Shown piece after piece: positions 35,565 through 43,547 of a stretch of DNA of 64,000 bases. A program made the position numbers and the translations under genes. The stretch is from Rahnella aceris (GTDB lineage Bacteria > Pseudomonadota > Gammaproteobacteria > Enterobacterales > Enterobacteriaceae), in assembly GCF_011684115.1 (NCBI RefSeq), contig NZ_JAADJV010000005.1, positions 1 to 64,000 on the forward strand. Direction: 5' to 3'. A model generated the notes under the pieces. The model searched no databases. It saw only the letters and a program-made list of their open reading frames with translations, and had not been told where the DNA came from. Position 1 is the stretch's first letter. Each line of letters opens with the position of its first letter.

Positions 35565-35592
35565 AAACAAAAAACCCGCCGAAGCGGGTTTT
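35565..35592 (-). terminator. Terminator of the tRNA-Ser/tRNA-Arg operon
   Basis: CCCGC-CGAA-GCGGG hairpin followed on the minus strand by a T-rich run (TTTTTTGTTTT), downstream of the last tRNA-Arg gene. Confidence 0.88.
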
Positions 35593-35634
35593 CTAATGCT
35601 GAAAGACAAAAATCGCTTCAACATACACAAAATA

Positions 35635-35711
35635 TGGTGCACCCAGGAAGATTCGAACTTCCGACCGCTCGGTTCGTAGCCGAGTACTCTATCCAGCTGA
35701 GCTATGGGTGC
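35635..35711 (-). tRNA. argQ-like: tRNA-Arg (ACG anticodon), copy 3
   Basis: A 77-nt cloverleaf with encoded CCA, D-arm AGCTCAGCTGGATAGAG, anticodon loop CTACGAA and TpsiC GTTCGAATC. Anticodon ACG (read as ICG) decodes CGU/CGC/CGA. Identical to the two copies upstream. Confidence 0.97.
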
Positions 35712-35753
35712 ATTGGGTTACTACAGATTTTATTTCGGAAATTGCTAAAAGAA

Positions 35754-35830
35754 TGGTGCACCCAGGAAGATTCGAACTTCCGACCGCTCGGTTCGTAGCC
35801 GAGTACTCTATCCAGCTGAGCTATGGGTGC
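35754..35830 (-). tRNA. argZ-like: tRNA-Arg (ACG anticodon), copy 2
   Basis: A 77-nt tRNA identical to its neighbours, with encoded CCA. Only 42 nt separate it from copy 3, so both come from one precursor. Confidence 0.97.
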
Positions 35831-35940
35831 ATTTTGATTCTTACTGCAGATTTACCTGACCATTTTTCCCTACTGCATCAGCTTTAGCTTTTGCCCTTCA
35901 CGCTCATTTGATTGCAAATCAACATACGTTCAGGAAAGTA

Positions 35941-36017
35941 TGGTGCACCCAGGAAGATTCGAACTTCCGACCGCTCGGTTCGTAGCCGAGTACTCTATCC
36001 AGCTGAGCTATGGGTGC
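35941..36017 (-). tRNA. argV-like: tRNA-Arg (ACG anticodon), copy 1
   Basis: A 77-nt tRNA with encoded CCA and anticodon ACG. It is the first Arg gene after tRNA-Ser; spacing to copy 2 is 110 nt, longer than between copies 2 and 3. Confidence 0.97.
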
Positions 36018-36025
36018 ATTTTAAA

Positions 36026-36118
36026 TGGCGGTGAGGCGGGGATTCGAACCCCGGATGCAGCTTTTGACCGCATACTCCCTTAGCAGGGGAGCGCCTTCAG
36101 CCTCTCGGCCACCTCACC
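36026..36118 (-). tRNA. serV: tRNA-Ser (GCT anticodon)
   Basis: A 93-nt class II tRNA with a long variable arm (GCGGTCAAAAGCTGC) and encoded CCA. Anticodon GCT decodes AGU/AGC. It is first in the operon serV-argV-type, upstream of csrA in reading direction on the chromosome as in E. coli. Only eight bases separate it from the first tRNA-Arg. Confidence 0.97.
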
Positions 36119-36180
36119 ATACGCCTCTTGCGAGTGTGCTGACTAACTTTGTTCAAGCTCATCGGCACTGCGTGGCGCAC

Positions 36181-36208
36181 ATATTACTTTCTGGCCCTTA
36201 TAAGTCAA
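36181..36208 (-). promoter_or_regulatory. Promoter of the tRNA operon
   Basis: On the minus strand TTGACT (36203-36208) and TAATAT (36181-36186), 16 nt apart, followed by a GC-rich discriminator (GTGCGCC) typical of stringently controlled stable-RNA promoters. The rest of the gap up to csrA (36209-36400) shows no gene. Confidence 0.75.
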
Positions 36209-36400
36209 ACCCTTTTTTCCTAACAATCACCCGTTTGGACATTTCACGCGCAACCTGAGCAGTTTGAACACAATAACAGGCCGCGAACGCGTAAAAAACG
36301 CCTTCATTTTTAGAAAAAGACAATTCAGGAGATAAGACACAGGAAGAAATTAAAAACTAAAACGCAGGAAAACGAGGGAAGAATAAGGGATAACACACAC

Positions 36401-36435
36401 AAAAGAGGTTCAGCGCCTCGCCATTAGCGAGACGC
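36401..36435 (-). terminator. Probable terminator of csrA
   Basis: GCG-c-CTCGC / GCGAG-a-CGC stem with a 5-nt loop (36413-36435), followed on the minus strand by CTCTTTT. One mismatch in the stem. Confidence 0.55.
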
Positions 36436-36443
36436 CTCGTAAA

Positions 36444-36629
36444 TCAGTAACTCGTCTGCTGTGACTTTTCAGCCTGAATACGCTGATAAATCTCTTCACG
36501 GTGAACAGAGACCTCTTTCGGCGCATTCACACCAATGCGCACCTGATTACCTTTAACACCTAATACGGTAACAGTAACCTCATCGCCAATCATGAGGGTT
36601 TCACCAACTCGGCGAGTTAGAATAAGCAT
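36444..36629 (-). CDS. csrA: Carbon storage regulator CsrA
   Basis: A 61-residue RNA-binding homodimer that blocks or stabilises mRNAs at GGA motifs and controls glycogen, motility and biofilm. [18 protein letters not shown] and [16 protein letters not shown] are the conserved core including the RNA-binding Arg44 region. Same length as in E. coli. Confidence 0.98.
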   Translation of the reverse strand: MLILTRRVGETLMIGDEVTVTVLGVKGNQVRIGVNAPKEVSVHREEIYQRIQAEKSQQTSY

Positions 36630-36885
36630 TCTTTGCTCCTTGAATAATTAAAAGAGTCGGGTCTCTCAGTTTCCCGGCCATTATCGATCATAAGCGGGTA
36701 AAACGTAAGCCATGACCCCTACATAAAATGTAAGCAGCCTGCAACTTCAGCCATGAGTACTTTAAGTTTAGCCGATATCGTCATTGTCGCGACTTTAATC
36801 GCGAAGCTTACATTGCCATTAAGACTGAAAACGCCATACAGCACAATACATTATGACGTTTTCATGGTTAGCTATTTATTTCTTA

Positions 36886-39513
36886 TTACAGCTTAGCTTC
36901 AACCCAGGCTTCAACAGTCGCCAGCGCGGCAGGCAATGCCTGTACATCGCTGCCGCCAGCCTGCGCCATATCAGGACGACCACCACCTTTGCCACCGACC
37001 TGCTGTGCCACAGAAGCAATCAGCTCACCGGCTTTAACACGATCGGTCAGATCCTTTGTGACACCTGCAATCAGGCTGACTTTGTCATCGGCAATGGTTG
37101 CCAGGACAATAATCACTGATCCTAACTGATTTTTCAGGTCATCAACCATCGTACGCAGCATTTTAGGCTCTACGTTATCCAATTGACGAACCAACAGTTT
37201 AACGCCTTTCACTTCTTTCGCCTGGCTGGACAGTGATGCACTTTCCTGCGCGGCTTGCTGACCTTTCACCTGCTGAAGTTCTTTTTCCAGCGTACGTGAA
37301 CGCTCAATCAAAGAACGAATTTTATCGGTGATACTGTTCACATCCCCTTTAACCAGATGCGCGACATCCTGCAGCAAATCACTTTGCTGATGCAGGGCAT
37401 TAATCGCGTTTTCACCGGTGATCCCTTCAATACGACGAACACCTGCTGCAGTACCGGATTCACTCTGAATACGGAACAGGCCGATATCACCGGTACGACT
37501 GGCGTGCGTACCGCCACACAATTCGGTAGAGAAATCGCCCATGCTCAGCACACGAACGCTGTCTTCGTATTTCTCACCAAACAGCGCCATTGCACCTTTT
37601 TCTTTCGCTTCGTCCAGATCCATGATGGTGGTCTGAATCGGCAAGTTGCGACGAATCTGGGCATTCACCAGATCTTCTACCTGGCGAATTTCCTCTGGTT
37701 TCATTGCTTCAAAATGCGAGAAGTCAAAACGCAGATAGTTATCGTTAACCAGAGAACCTTTCTGAGCAACGTGCTTGCCCAGCACCTGACGCAGCGCGGC
37801 ATGCAGCAAGTGCGTTGCCGAGTGGTTCAGACGGATGCGGTCACGGCGGGCGACATCAACTTCTGCTTCGACGCTGTCGCCGATACTCAGTTTACCTGCG
37901 CTCAGTGCGCCCTGATGACCGATCGCTTTTCCATATTTCTGGGTATCAGAAACAGAGAATACGCCAGTAGTCGTTTTCAGAATGCCTTTATCGCCAACCT
38001 GTCCACCAGATTCACCGTAGAACGGCGTGTCATCCAGAACCACGATAGCATTAACGCCAGCCTGAATATCATTCACTGGCTGCCCATCGACAAACAGCGC
38101 CACGACTTTGGAATGGCGCTGCAAATGTTCGTAGCCTGAGAACTGAGTCACGCCGTCAACACGCACCATGCTGTTGTAGTCTGCGCTGAAACCGCTGGAC
38201 TCACGTGCGCGGCGGCGTTGAACATCCATCGCTTTTTCAAAACCGGCTTCATCCACTTTCAGATTACGTTCACGGCAAACGTCAGCAGTCAGATCCAGCG
38301 GGAAACCAAAGGTGTCGTACAGACGGAAAGCAATTTCGCCGTCCAGAGTGTCGCCTTTCAGTGCAGCCAATTCTTCGTCCAGCAACGCCAGTCCGCGCTC
38401 CAGAGTACGGGCAAACTGTTCTTCTTCGGTTTTTAGCAGTTGCTCAACCATCGCCTGCTGTTCTTTCAGTTCTGTCGCAGCCGGCCCCATCACTTCAATC
38501 AGCGGAGCAACCAGTTTGTAGAAGAACGTGTCTTGCGCCCCCAGCATGTTGCCGTGACGGATCGCACGACGAATGATACGACGCAGCACATAGCCACGGT
38601 TTTCATTCGACGGGATAACGCCATCTGCAATCAGGAATGCGCATGAACGGATATGGTCAGCAATAACGCGCAGGGATTTGTTGCTCAAATCGGTCGCGCC
38701 AGTGACTTCTGCCACCGCAGCGATCAGTTTCTGGAACAAGTCGATGTCGTAGTTTGAGTTCACATGTTGCATAACCGCAGTGATACGCTCAAGCCCCATC
38801 CCGGTATCTACGGATGGTTTTGGCAGTGGCAGCATGGTGCCGTCAGCCTGACGGTTGAACTGCATGAACACCAGGTTCCAGATCTCGATATAACGGTCGC
38901 CATCTTCTTCAGCAGAACCCGGAGGACCGCCCCAGATGTGATCGCCATGATCATAGAAAATCTCGGTACAAGGGCCGCAAGGGCCGGTATCGCCCATCTG
39001 CCAGAAGTTATCAGAAGCAAATGCGCCGCCTTTATTATCGCCAATGCGGATAATACGTTCTTTTGGAACGCCGACTTCTTTTTCCCAGATTTCGAAGGCT
39101 TCGTCATCAGTCTCATAGACGGTGACCCACAACTTCTCTTTCGGCAGATTAAACCAGTTTTCGCCGGTCAGTAGTTCCCAGGCGTAGTTGATGGCATCGT
39201 GTTTGAAGTAATCACCGAAGCTGAAGTTGCCCAGCATTTCGAAGAAGGTGTGGTGACGTGCGGTATAACCGACGTTTTCGAGGTCGTTGTGCTTACCGCC
39301 TGCGCGGACGCAACGCTGAGATGTGGTGGCGCGGTTGTAATCACGCTTATCCAGACCGAGGAAAACATCTTTAAATTGGTTCATCCCGGCATTGGTAAAC
39401 AACAGTGTCGGATCGTTTGTCGGGACAAGCGAACTGCTTGAAACAATGTTGTGTCCCTTACTATGGAAGAAATCGAGAAACGCTTGACGGATCTCAGCGG
39501 TGCTCTTGCTCAT
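36886..39513 (-). CDS. alaS: Alanyl-tRNA synthetase
   Basis: A class II synthetase charging tRNA-Ala, with editing of Ser and Gly. The 875 residues (E. coli 876) show the aminoacylation core ([17 protein letters not shown], about 67), the editing-domain zinc motif [12 protein letters not shown] with [10 protein letters not shown], and a C-terminal oligomerisation region. The start [12 protein letters not shown] at 39513 is chosen over an upstream ATG because it matches the family. Followed by csrA. Confidence 0.98.
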   Translation of the reverse strand: MSKSTAEIRQAFLDFFHSKGHNIVSSSSLVPTNDPTLLFTNAGMNQFKDVFLGLDKRDYNRATTSQRCVRAGGKHNDLENVGYTARHHTFFEMLGNFSFGDYFKHDAINYAWELLTGENWFNLPKEKLWVTVYETDDEAFEIWEKEVGVPKERIIRIGDNKGGAFASDNFWQMGDTGPCGPCTEIFYDHGDHIWGGPPGSAEEDGDRYIEIWNLVFMQFNRQADGTMLPLPKPSVDTGMGLERITAVMQHVNSNYDIDLFQKLIAAVAEVTGATDLSNKSLRVIADHIRSCAFLIADGVIPSNENRGYVLRRIIRRAIRHGNMLGAQDTFFYKLVAPLIEVMGPAATELKEQQAMVEQLLKTEEEQFARTLERGLALLDEELAALKGDTLDGEIAFRLYDTFGFPLDLTADVCRERNLKVDEAGFEKAMDVQRRRARESSGFSADYNSMVRVDGVTQFSGYEHLQRHSKVVALFVDGQPVNDIQAGVNAIVVLDDTPFYGESGGQVGDKGILKTTTGVFSVSDTQKYGKAIGHQGALSAGKLSIGDSVEAEVDVARRDRIRLNHSATHLLHAALRQVLGKHVAQKGSLVNDNYLRFDFSHFEAMKPEEIRQVEDLVNAQIRRNLPIQTTIMDLDEAKEKGAMALFGEKYEDSVRVLSMGDFSTELCGGTHASRTGDIGLFRIQSESGTAAGVRRIEGITGENAINALHQQSDLLQDVAHLVKGDVNSITDKIRSLIERSRTLEKELQQVKGQQAAQESASLSSQAKEVKGVKLLVRQLDNVEPKMLRTMVDDLKNQLGSVIIVLATIADDKVSLIAGVTKDLTDRVKAGELIASVAQQVGGKGGGRPDMAQAGGSDVQALPAALATVEAWVEAKL

Positions 39514-39651
39514 AAATGTCCCGGAATCATGCTGGAAGAACGGCTCTTGAGCCGGATAACGCTGCATATGGCAGCAATCTGTTCAGCTCACGAACGAAAA
39601 AGTGCGGATAAGATAAAATTTCTGCGCGGGGAAGTAAAATACCGTATGCGG

Positions 39652-40341
39652 TCAATCGTCAAAATCGCGATAAATAGACTGTATTTCTTCCTGAAAGAAG
39701 CCCCGGTAGAGCAAATAACGCAGAACTTTTGATTTTTCTTTCCAGTCAGTCGGTAAATTTTCACCAAATTTCCTGACGGCCAAATCCCGCGCCAGAACGC
39801 ACCAGTCTACCTCAGTGTTTTCCAGCGCCACTGTAATGATTTCTTTATCGACGCCTTTTTGCAGTAATTCCGAACGGATGCGCTGCGCACCGTAACCTTT
39901 GTTACTGCGACCGGAAATATAACGGCTGGCAAATTTGGCATCATCGAGCCAGTGATGCTGATAGCAGTAGTCAATCACCGCCTGCACATGTTCTTCCGCA
40001 ATTTCTTCTGGCACTGGCCGCGGCTGAGGTTTAGCTCTCACCACCTCTTCTTCAGCAAACGCATTTTGCTCCGCTTTTTTACGTGATGACCAGCTGTTTT
40101 TCTTATTCTGAGGTTTAACAAAAGGCATTGGTGGAATAAGCAACTTGCGGCGCAACTCTGTTTCGCCGTGATCACGCTGAGAAAGCAGGCGCATAGCGCG
40201 GTTAATCAGCGTGTTGATTTTCGCTGCATCACCGTCTTTTTTCTGCGGCTCAAACAGCGTGGACTCACTGTTTTGCGCAACGTCTTCCAGCAATTTTTTC
40301 AGGTCGACGATTTTTTCATTAAGTATTTTTTCATCGGGCAT
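39652..40341 (-). CDS. recX: Regulatory protein RecX, enlarged
   Basis: RecX caps RecA filaments and limits their growth. The C-terminal half is clearly RecX (WLDDAKFASRYISGRSNKGYG, DWCVLARDLAVRKFGENLP). At 229 residues it is much longer than E. coli RecX (166). The extra sequence is an acidic/basic N-terminal extension of about 40 residues and a charged, Pro-rich insert (about 70-112, PQNKKNSWSSRKKAEQ) between the first helical repeat and the rest. The start at 40341 has AGGGGGAAA upstream. A leaky terminator separates it from recA. Confidence 0.93.
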   Translation of the reverse strand: MPDEKILNEKIVDLKKLLEDVAQNSESTLFEPQKKDGDAAKINTLINRAMRLLSQRDHGETELRRKLLIPPMPFVKPQNKKNSWSSRKKAEQNAFAEEEVVRAKPQPRPVPEEIAEEHVQAVIDYCYQHHWLDDAKFASRYISGRSNKGYGAQRIRSELLQKGVDKEIITVALENTEVDWCVLARDLAVRKFGENLPTDWKEKSKVLRYLLYRGFFQEEIQSIYRDFDD

Positions 40342-40361
40342 AAGATTTCCCCCTGATATGC

Positions 40362-40394
40362 AAAATGCCAGTCTGGAAACCAGACTGGCATTTT
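40362..40394 (-). terminator. Leaky terminator between recA and recX
   Basis: A perfect 15-bp stem with an AAA loop, ending in T4 on the minus strand, between recA and recX. In E. coli a similar hairpin lets only a fraction of recA transcripts enter recX. Confidence 0.88.
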
Positions 40395-40461
40395 AACGAC
40401 TGTTGAAAGTAGCGGACAAAGTCCCCTGCCCTTCAAATGTCTTTGTCAGACAACCGCGAAA

Positions 40462-41526
40462 TTAAAACTCTTCGCTGGTTTCCATGTTGTCGTCAGCGTC
40501 TTCAGCAGTAGTCGCAACGCTCAATTCACCGGTGCCGCTCAGCAGCATATCACGCAGTTTTTTGTCCAGTTCAGCAGCAACTTTCGGGTTTTCTTTGAGG
40601 TAGTTACAAGAGTTCGCTTTACCCTGACCAATCTTCTCGCCGTTGTAACTGTACCATGCACCCGCTTTCTCGATCAGTTTGTGCTTAACGCCAAGGTCGA
40701 TCAGTTCGCCGTTGATGTTGATACCTTCGCCGTACAGGATCTGGAATTCAGCTTGTTTAAAGGGTGCGGCGATTTTGTTCTTCACGACTTTCACACGTGT
40801 TTCACTACCGACAACCACATCACCTTCTTTGATAGCGCCGATACGACGGATATCCAGACGTACAGAGGCATAGAATTTCAGGGCGTTACCGCCGGTGGTG
40901 GTTTCCGGGTTACCGAACATCACACCGATTTTCATACGGATCTGGTTGATGAAGATCAGCAGGGTATTGGCGTTTTTCAGGTTACCCGCAAGCTTACGCA
41001 TCGCCTGGCTCATCATACGAGCTGCGAGGCCCATGTGAGAGTCACCAATTTCGCCTTCGATTTCAGCTTTTGGCGTCAGTGCGGCAACGGAGTCAACGAT
41101 GATAACGTCAACGGCGCCTGAACGGGTCAGCGCATCACAGATTTCCAGAGCCTGTTCACCGGTATCTGGCTGAGAACACAGCAGGTTATCGATATCGACG
41201 CCCAGTTTTTTAGCGTAGATAGGGTCCAGCGCGTGTTCTGCATCGATGAACGCACAGGTTTTGCCTTCACGCTGTGCAGCAGCGATAACCTGCAGAGTCA
41301 GCGTGGTTTTACCGGAGGATTCCGGACCATAAATTTCAACGATACGGCCCATTGGCAAGCCGCCAGCACCTAACGCGATATCCAAAGACAAAGAGCCGGT
41401 AGAGATCGTTTCGACGTCCATAGAGCGATCTTCACCCAGACGCATGATGGAGCCTTTACCGAATTGCTTTTCAATCTGGCCCAGTGCTGCAGCTAACGCT
41501 TTTTGCTTGTTCTCATCAATAGCCAT
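40462..41526 (-). CDS. recA: RecA recombinase
   Basis: It forms the ssDNA filament for strand exchange and triggers LexA self-cleavage. The 354 residues (E. coli 353) have Walker [10 protein letters not shown] (about 67-75), loops L1/L2 ([13 protein letters not shown]) and an acidic C-terminus ([16 protein letters not shown]). The start [11 protein letters not shown] at 41526 follows GAGGAGTAAAA. LexA-controlled promoter upstream. It is also the likely trigger for tailocin induction through LexA. Confidence 0.99.
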   Translation of the reverse strand: MAIDENKQKALAAALGQIEKQFGKGSIMRLGEDRSMDVETISTGSLSLDIALGAGGLPMGRIVEIYGPESSGKTTLTLQVIAAAQREGKTCAFIDAEHALDPIYAKKLGVDIDNLLCSQPDTGEQALEICDALTRSGAVDVIIVDSVAALTPKAEIEGEIGDSHMGLAARMMSQAMRKLAGNLKNANTLLIFINQIRMKIGVMFGNPETTTGGNALKFYASVRLDIRRIGAIKEGDVVVGSETRVKVVKNKIAAPFKQAEFQILYGEGININGELIDLGVKHKLIEKAGAWYSYNGEKIGQGKANSCNYLKENPKVAAELDKKLRDMLLSGTGELSVATTAEDADDNMETSEEF

Positions 41527-41603
41527 TTTTACTCCTCGTCTGATACAGGGGAACATCCCGCCTGCATCACTGAATATAATTTATGTACAGGTAATTGGCA
41601 GTA

Positions 41604-41631
41604 ATTATACTGTATGCTCATACAGTATCAA
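41604..41631 (-). promoter_or_regulatory. recA promoter with LexA box
   Basis: On the minus strand TTGATA (41626-41631) and TATAAT (41604-41609) are 16 nt apart. TACTGTATGCTCATACAGTA (plus strand, 41608-41627) is a perfect LexA box covering both. As I recall, this is the same arrangement as in E. coli recA. Confidence 0.96.
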
Positions 41632-41633
41632 GC

Positions 41634-42128
41634 CTAATTTTTAATAAACTCACGCAATGCAGTTTGTAACGAAAAAACAGCAGCTTGCAAACGCACTGCT
41701 TCGCGATCGCCGGAAAACTGCTGTTTCGCGGTCAGAACCCGTCCGTCTTTTCCGGCAAATCCAAACCAGACAGTGCCGACAGGCTTTTCTGCAGAACCCC
41801 CGTCAGGGCCGGCGATACCGCTGACCGAAACCGCCACATCAGCACCCGCCGCATGTAACACGCCCAGTGCCATTTCATGCACCACCTGCTCACTCACTGC
41901 GCCATATTGCTCAAGCGTGCTTTCAGAAACGCCCAGCAATTCATGCTTGGCCGCATTGCTGTAAGTGACAAATCCGCGGTCAAACCAGGCGGAGCTTCCG
42001 GCAATATCGGTAATCGCTTTGGCAATCAGGCCACCGGTACAGGATTCCGCACAGGTTACCCACCATCCCTTCGCTTTCAGCGCCGCCCCGATTTCCACAC
42101 TCAGTTCATGTAAACGTTTTTCGCTCAT
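41634..42128 (-). CDS. pncC: Nicotinamide-nucleotide amidase PncC (YgaD)
   Basis: It deamidates NMN to NaMN in the pyridine nucleotide cycle. The 164-residue CinA-C-domain protein (E. coli 165) carries TCAESCTGGLIA (about 30, the catalytic Ser region) and SGIAGPDGG (about 105). The start MSEKRLHEL has GGAGGGA upstream. It lies just upstream of recA, as in E. coli. Confidence 0.96.
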   Translation of the reverse strand: MSEKRLHELSVEIGAALKAKGWWVTCAESCTGGLIAKAITDIAGSSAWFDRGFVTYSNAAKHELLGVSESTLEQYGAVSEQVVHEMALGVLHAAGADVAVSVSGIAGPDGGSAEKPVGTVWFGFAGKDGRVLTAKQQFSGDREAVRLQAAVFSLQTALREFIKN

Positions 42129-42231
42129 ACTCCCTCCTGGCGGGTCATCTGAAACTGACCCGATGTTAGCATTTCTCTTCCGGTCTGTGAGTCCCGTCGA
42201 AGCGTTTTGCGCGATGTATTCAGAATTGGAA

Positions 42232-42266
42232 TAAAAAGAAAAAGAAGGGCCACAATCTGCGGCCCT
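42232..42266 (-). terminator. Terminator of mltB
   Basis: AGGGCC/GGCCCT stem followed on the minus strand by TTCTTTTTCTTTTT, just after the mltB stop. Confidence 0.85.
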
Positions 42267-42289
42267 CATGAAAGATTAACTCACCGGCG

Positions 42290-43393
42290 TTAGCGCGCGG
42301 CTTTCACCGCTTCACCCAGTTGCCATACCGCCATCGCATAATGCACGCTGTGGTTGTAGCGGGTGATGGTGTAGAAATTCGGCAATCCGTACCAGTACTG
42401 GTAATTAGTGCCCATATCAAGGCGCAGCAAGCTGGCTTCCTGATAATTGCCCAGTGAACCCAGCGGGCTAAGCCCCGCTGCTTTGAGCGTATACAACGGA
42501 TACTTGGTTTTGAAGCCATTCTCCAGCAGAGGCGCCTGGCCTGCTGCCGGCACCGCAATCGGTGCGCCTTTCGTCCAGCCGTGTGCCTTGAAATAATTGG
42601 CGACACTGCCGATGGCATCAATCGGATCCCACAGGTTGGCATGACCATCACCGTTAAAGTCTACAGCGTAGTCCTTATAAGAGGATGGCATAAACTGGCC
42701 ATAGCCCATCGCACCCGCAAAGGAACCACGTAAACTCAGCGGATCATCGCCTTCACGGCGGGACATCAGCAGGAAGGTTTCCAGCTCGCCGGAGAAATAT
42801 TCTGCCCGGCGCGGATAAGCAAAGGATAAGGTCGCCAGCGCATCGATTATGCGGGTTTTACCCATTACGCGTCCCCAGCGGGTTTCCACACCGATAATCC
42901 CGACAATGATTTCCGGCGGCACGCCGTAAACCTGCTCCGCACGCTGTAACGCATCCTGATACTGATTCCAGAACACTACGCCGTTTTGCACGTTATCCGG
43001 CGTAATGAATTTGCTGCGATAGCGGTTCCATGCGCCATTCGGCACGGTAGATGGCGGGCCAGATGGCGCCTGCTGATCCATCAGTCGTAATACAAATCCC
43101 AGACGTTTGGTTTGCGACAGGACATCATGCAATTGCTGACGGTCAAATCCGTGCTCGCGCACCATTTTGTCAACAAACTGGTTCATGGCCGGATCATAGG
43201 CGAAATCACCGGTCTGGACGGCACCGGTGTGCTCAGCCTGCAGCAGAAAACCACCAGCGGGAACCGTATTCGCGCTGGCATTTCTTCCATCGGAAAAAGG
43301 ATTTCGCGGGCCTTCAGGTTGAGGTGCGGGCTTATTACTGCTACATGCAGAAAGTGTAAGAACCAGGGGAAGAATGACTGCCAGGTGGCGCAT
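42290..43393 (-). CDS. mltB: Membrane-bound lytic murein transglycosylase B
   Basis: A 367-residue outer-membrane lipoprotein (E. coli 361) that cuts glycan strands with 1,6-anhydro-MurNAc formation. Lipobox LTLSAC (Cys near 17). The catalytic Glu lies in IIGVETRWGRVMG (about 170), and GYGQFMPSSY and DFNGDGHANLWDP are typical of the SltB family. The start MRHLAVILPL is chosen as the one giving a proper signal peptide; the RBS is weak. Confidence 0.96.
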   Translation of the reverse strand: MRHLAVILPLVLTLSACSSNKPAPQPEGPRNPFSDGRNASANTVPAGGFLLQAEHTGAVQTGDFAYDPAMNQFVDKMVREHGFDRQQLHDVLSQTKRLGFVLRLMDQQAPSGPPSTVPNGAWNRYRSKFITPDNVQNGVVFWNQYQDALQRAEQVYGVPPEIIVGIIGVETRWGRVMGKTRIIDALATLSFAYPRRAEYFSGELETFLLMSRREGDDPLSLRGSFAGAMGYGQFMPSSYKDYAVDFNGDGHANLWDPIDAIGSVANYFKAHGWTKGAPIAVPAAGQAPLLENGFKTKYPLYTLKAAGLSPLGSLGNYQEASLLRLDMGTNYQYWYGLPNFYTITRYNHSVHYAMAVWQLGEAVKAAR

Positions 43394-43547
43394 CGGATAT
43401 CCGTAACCATGCAATAAAAAGAGGTGCGGATATGGTAGAGCATTATTAAAGCCGAAAAAACTGAAAATCATCGTCTTTACAAGGTACAAAAATTCTAAGT
43501 GACGGGCCTGCTGTAACGGACCCGCACGTGTTAAAAATACTGCGTAA

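Noticed and set aside
37357..38139. 260-codon open frame on the plus strand inside alaS
   Set aside because: It is antisense to a conserved gene, has no ribosome-binding site and no recognisable domain.
39451..39732. 93-codon plus-strand frame between alaS and recX
   Set aside because: It overlaps the 5' end of alaS and the 3' end of recX on the other strand and has no ribosome-binding site; the alaS-recX gap itself is only about 140 nt.
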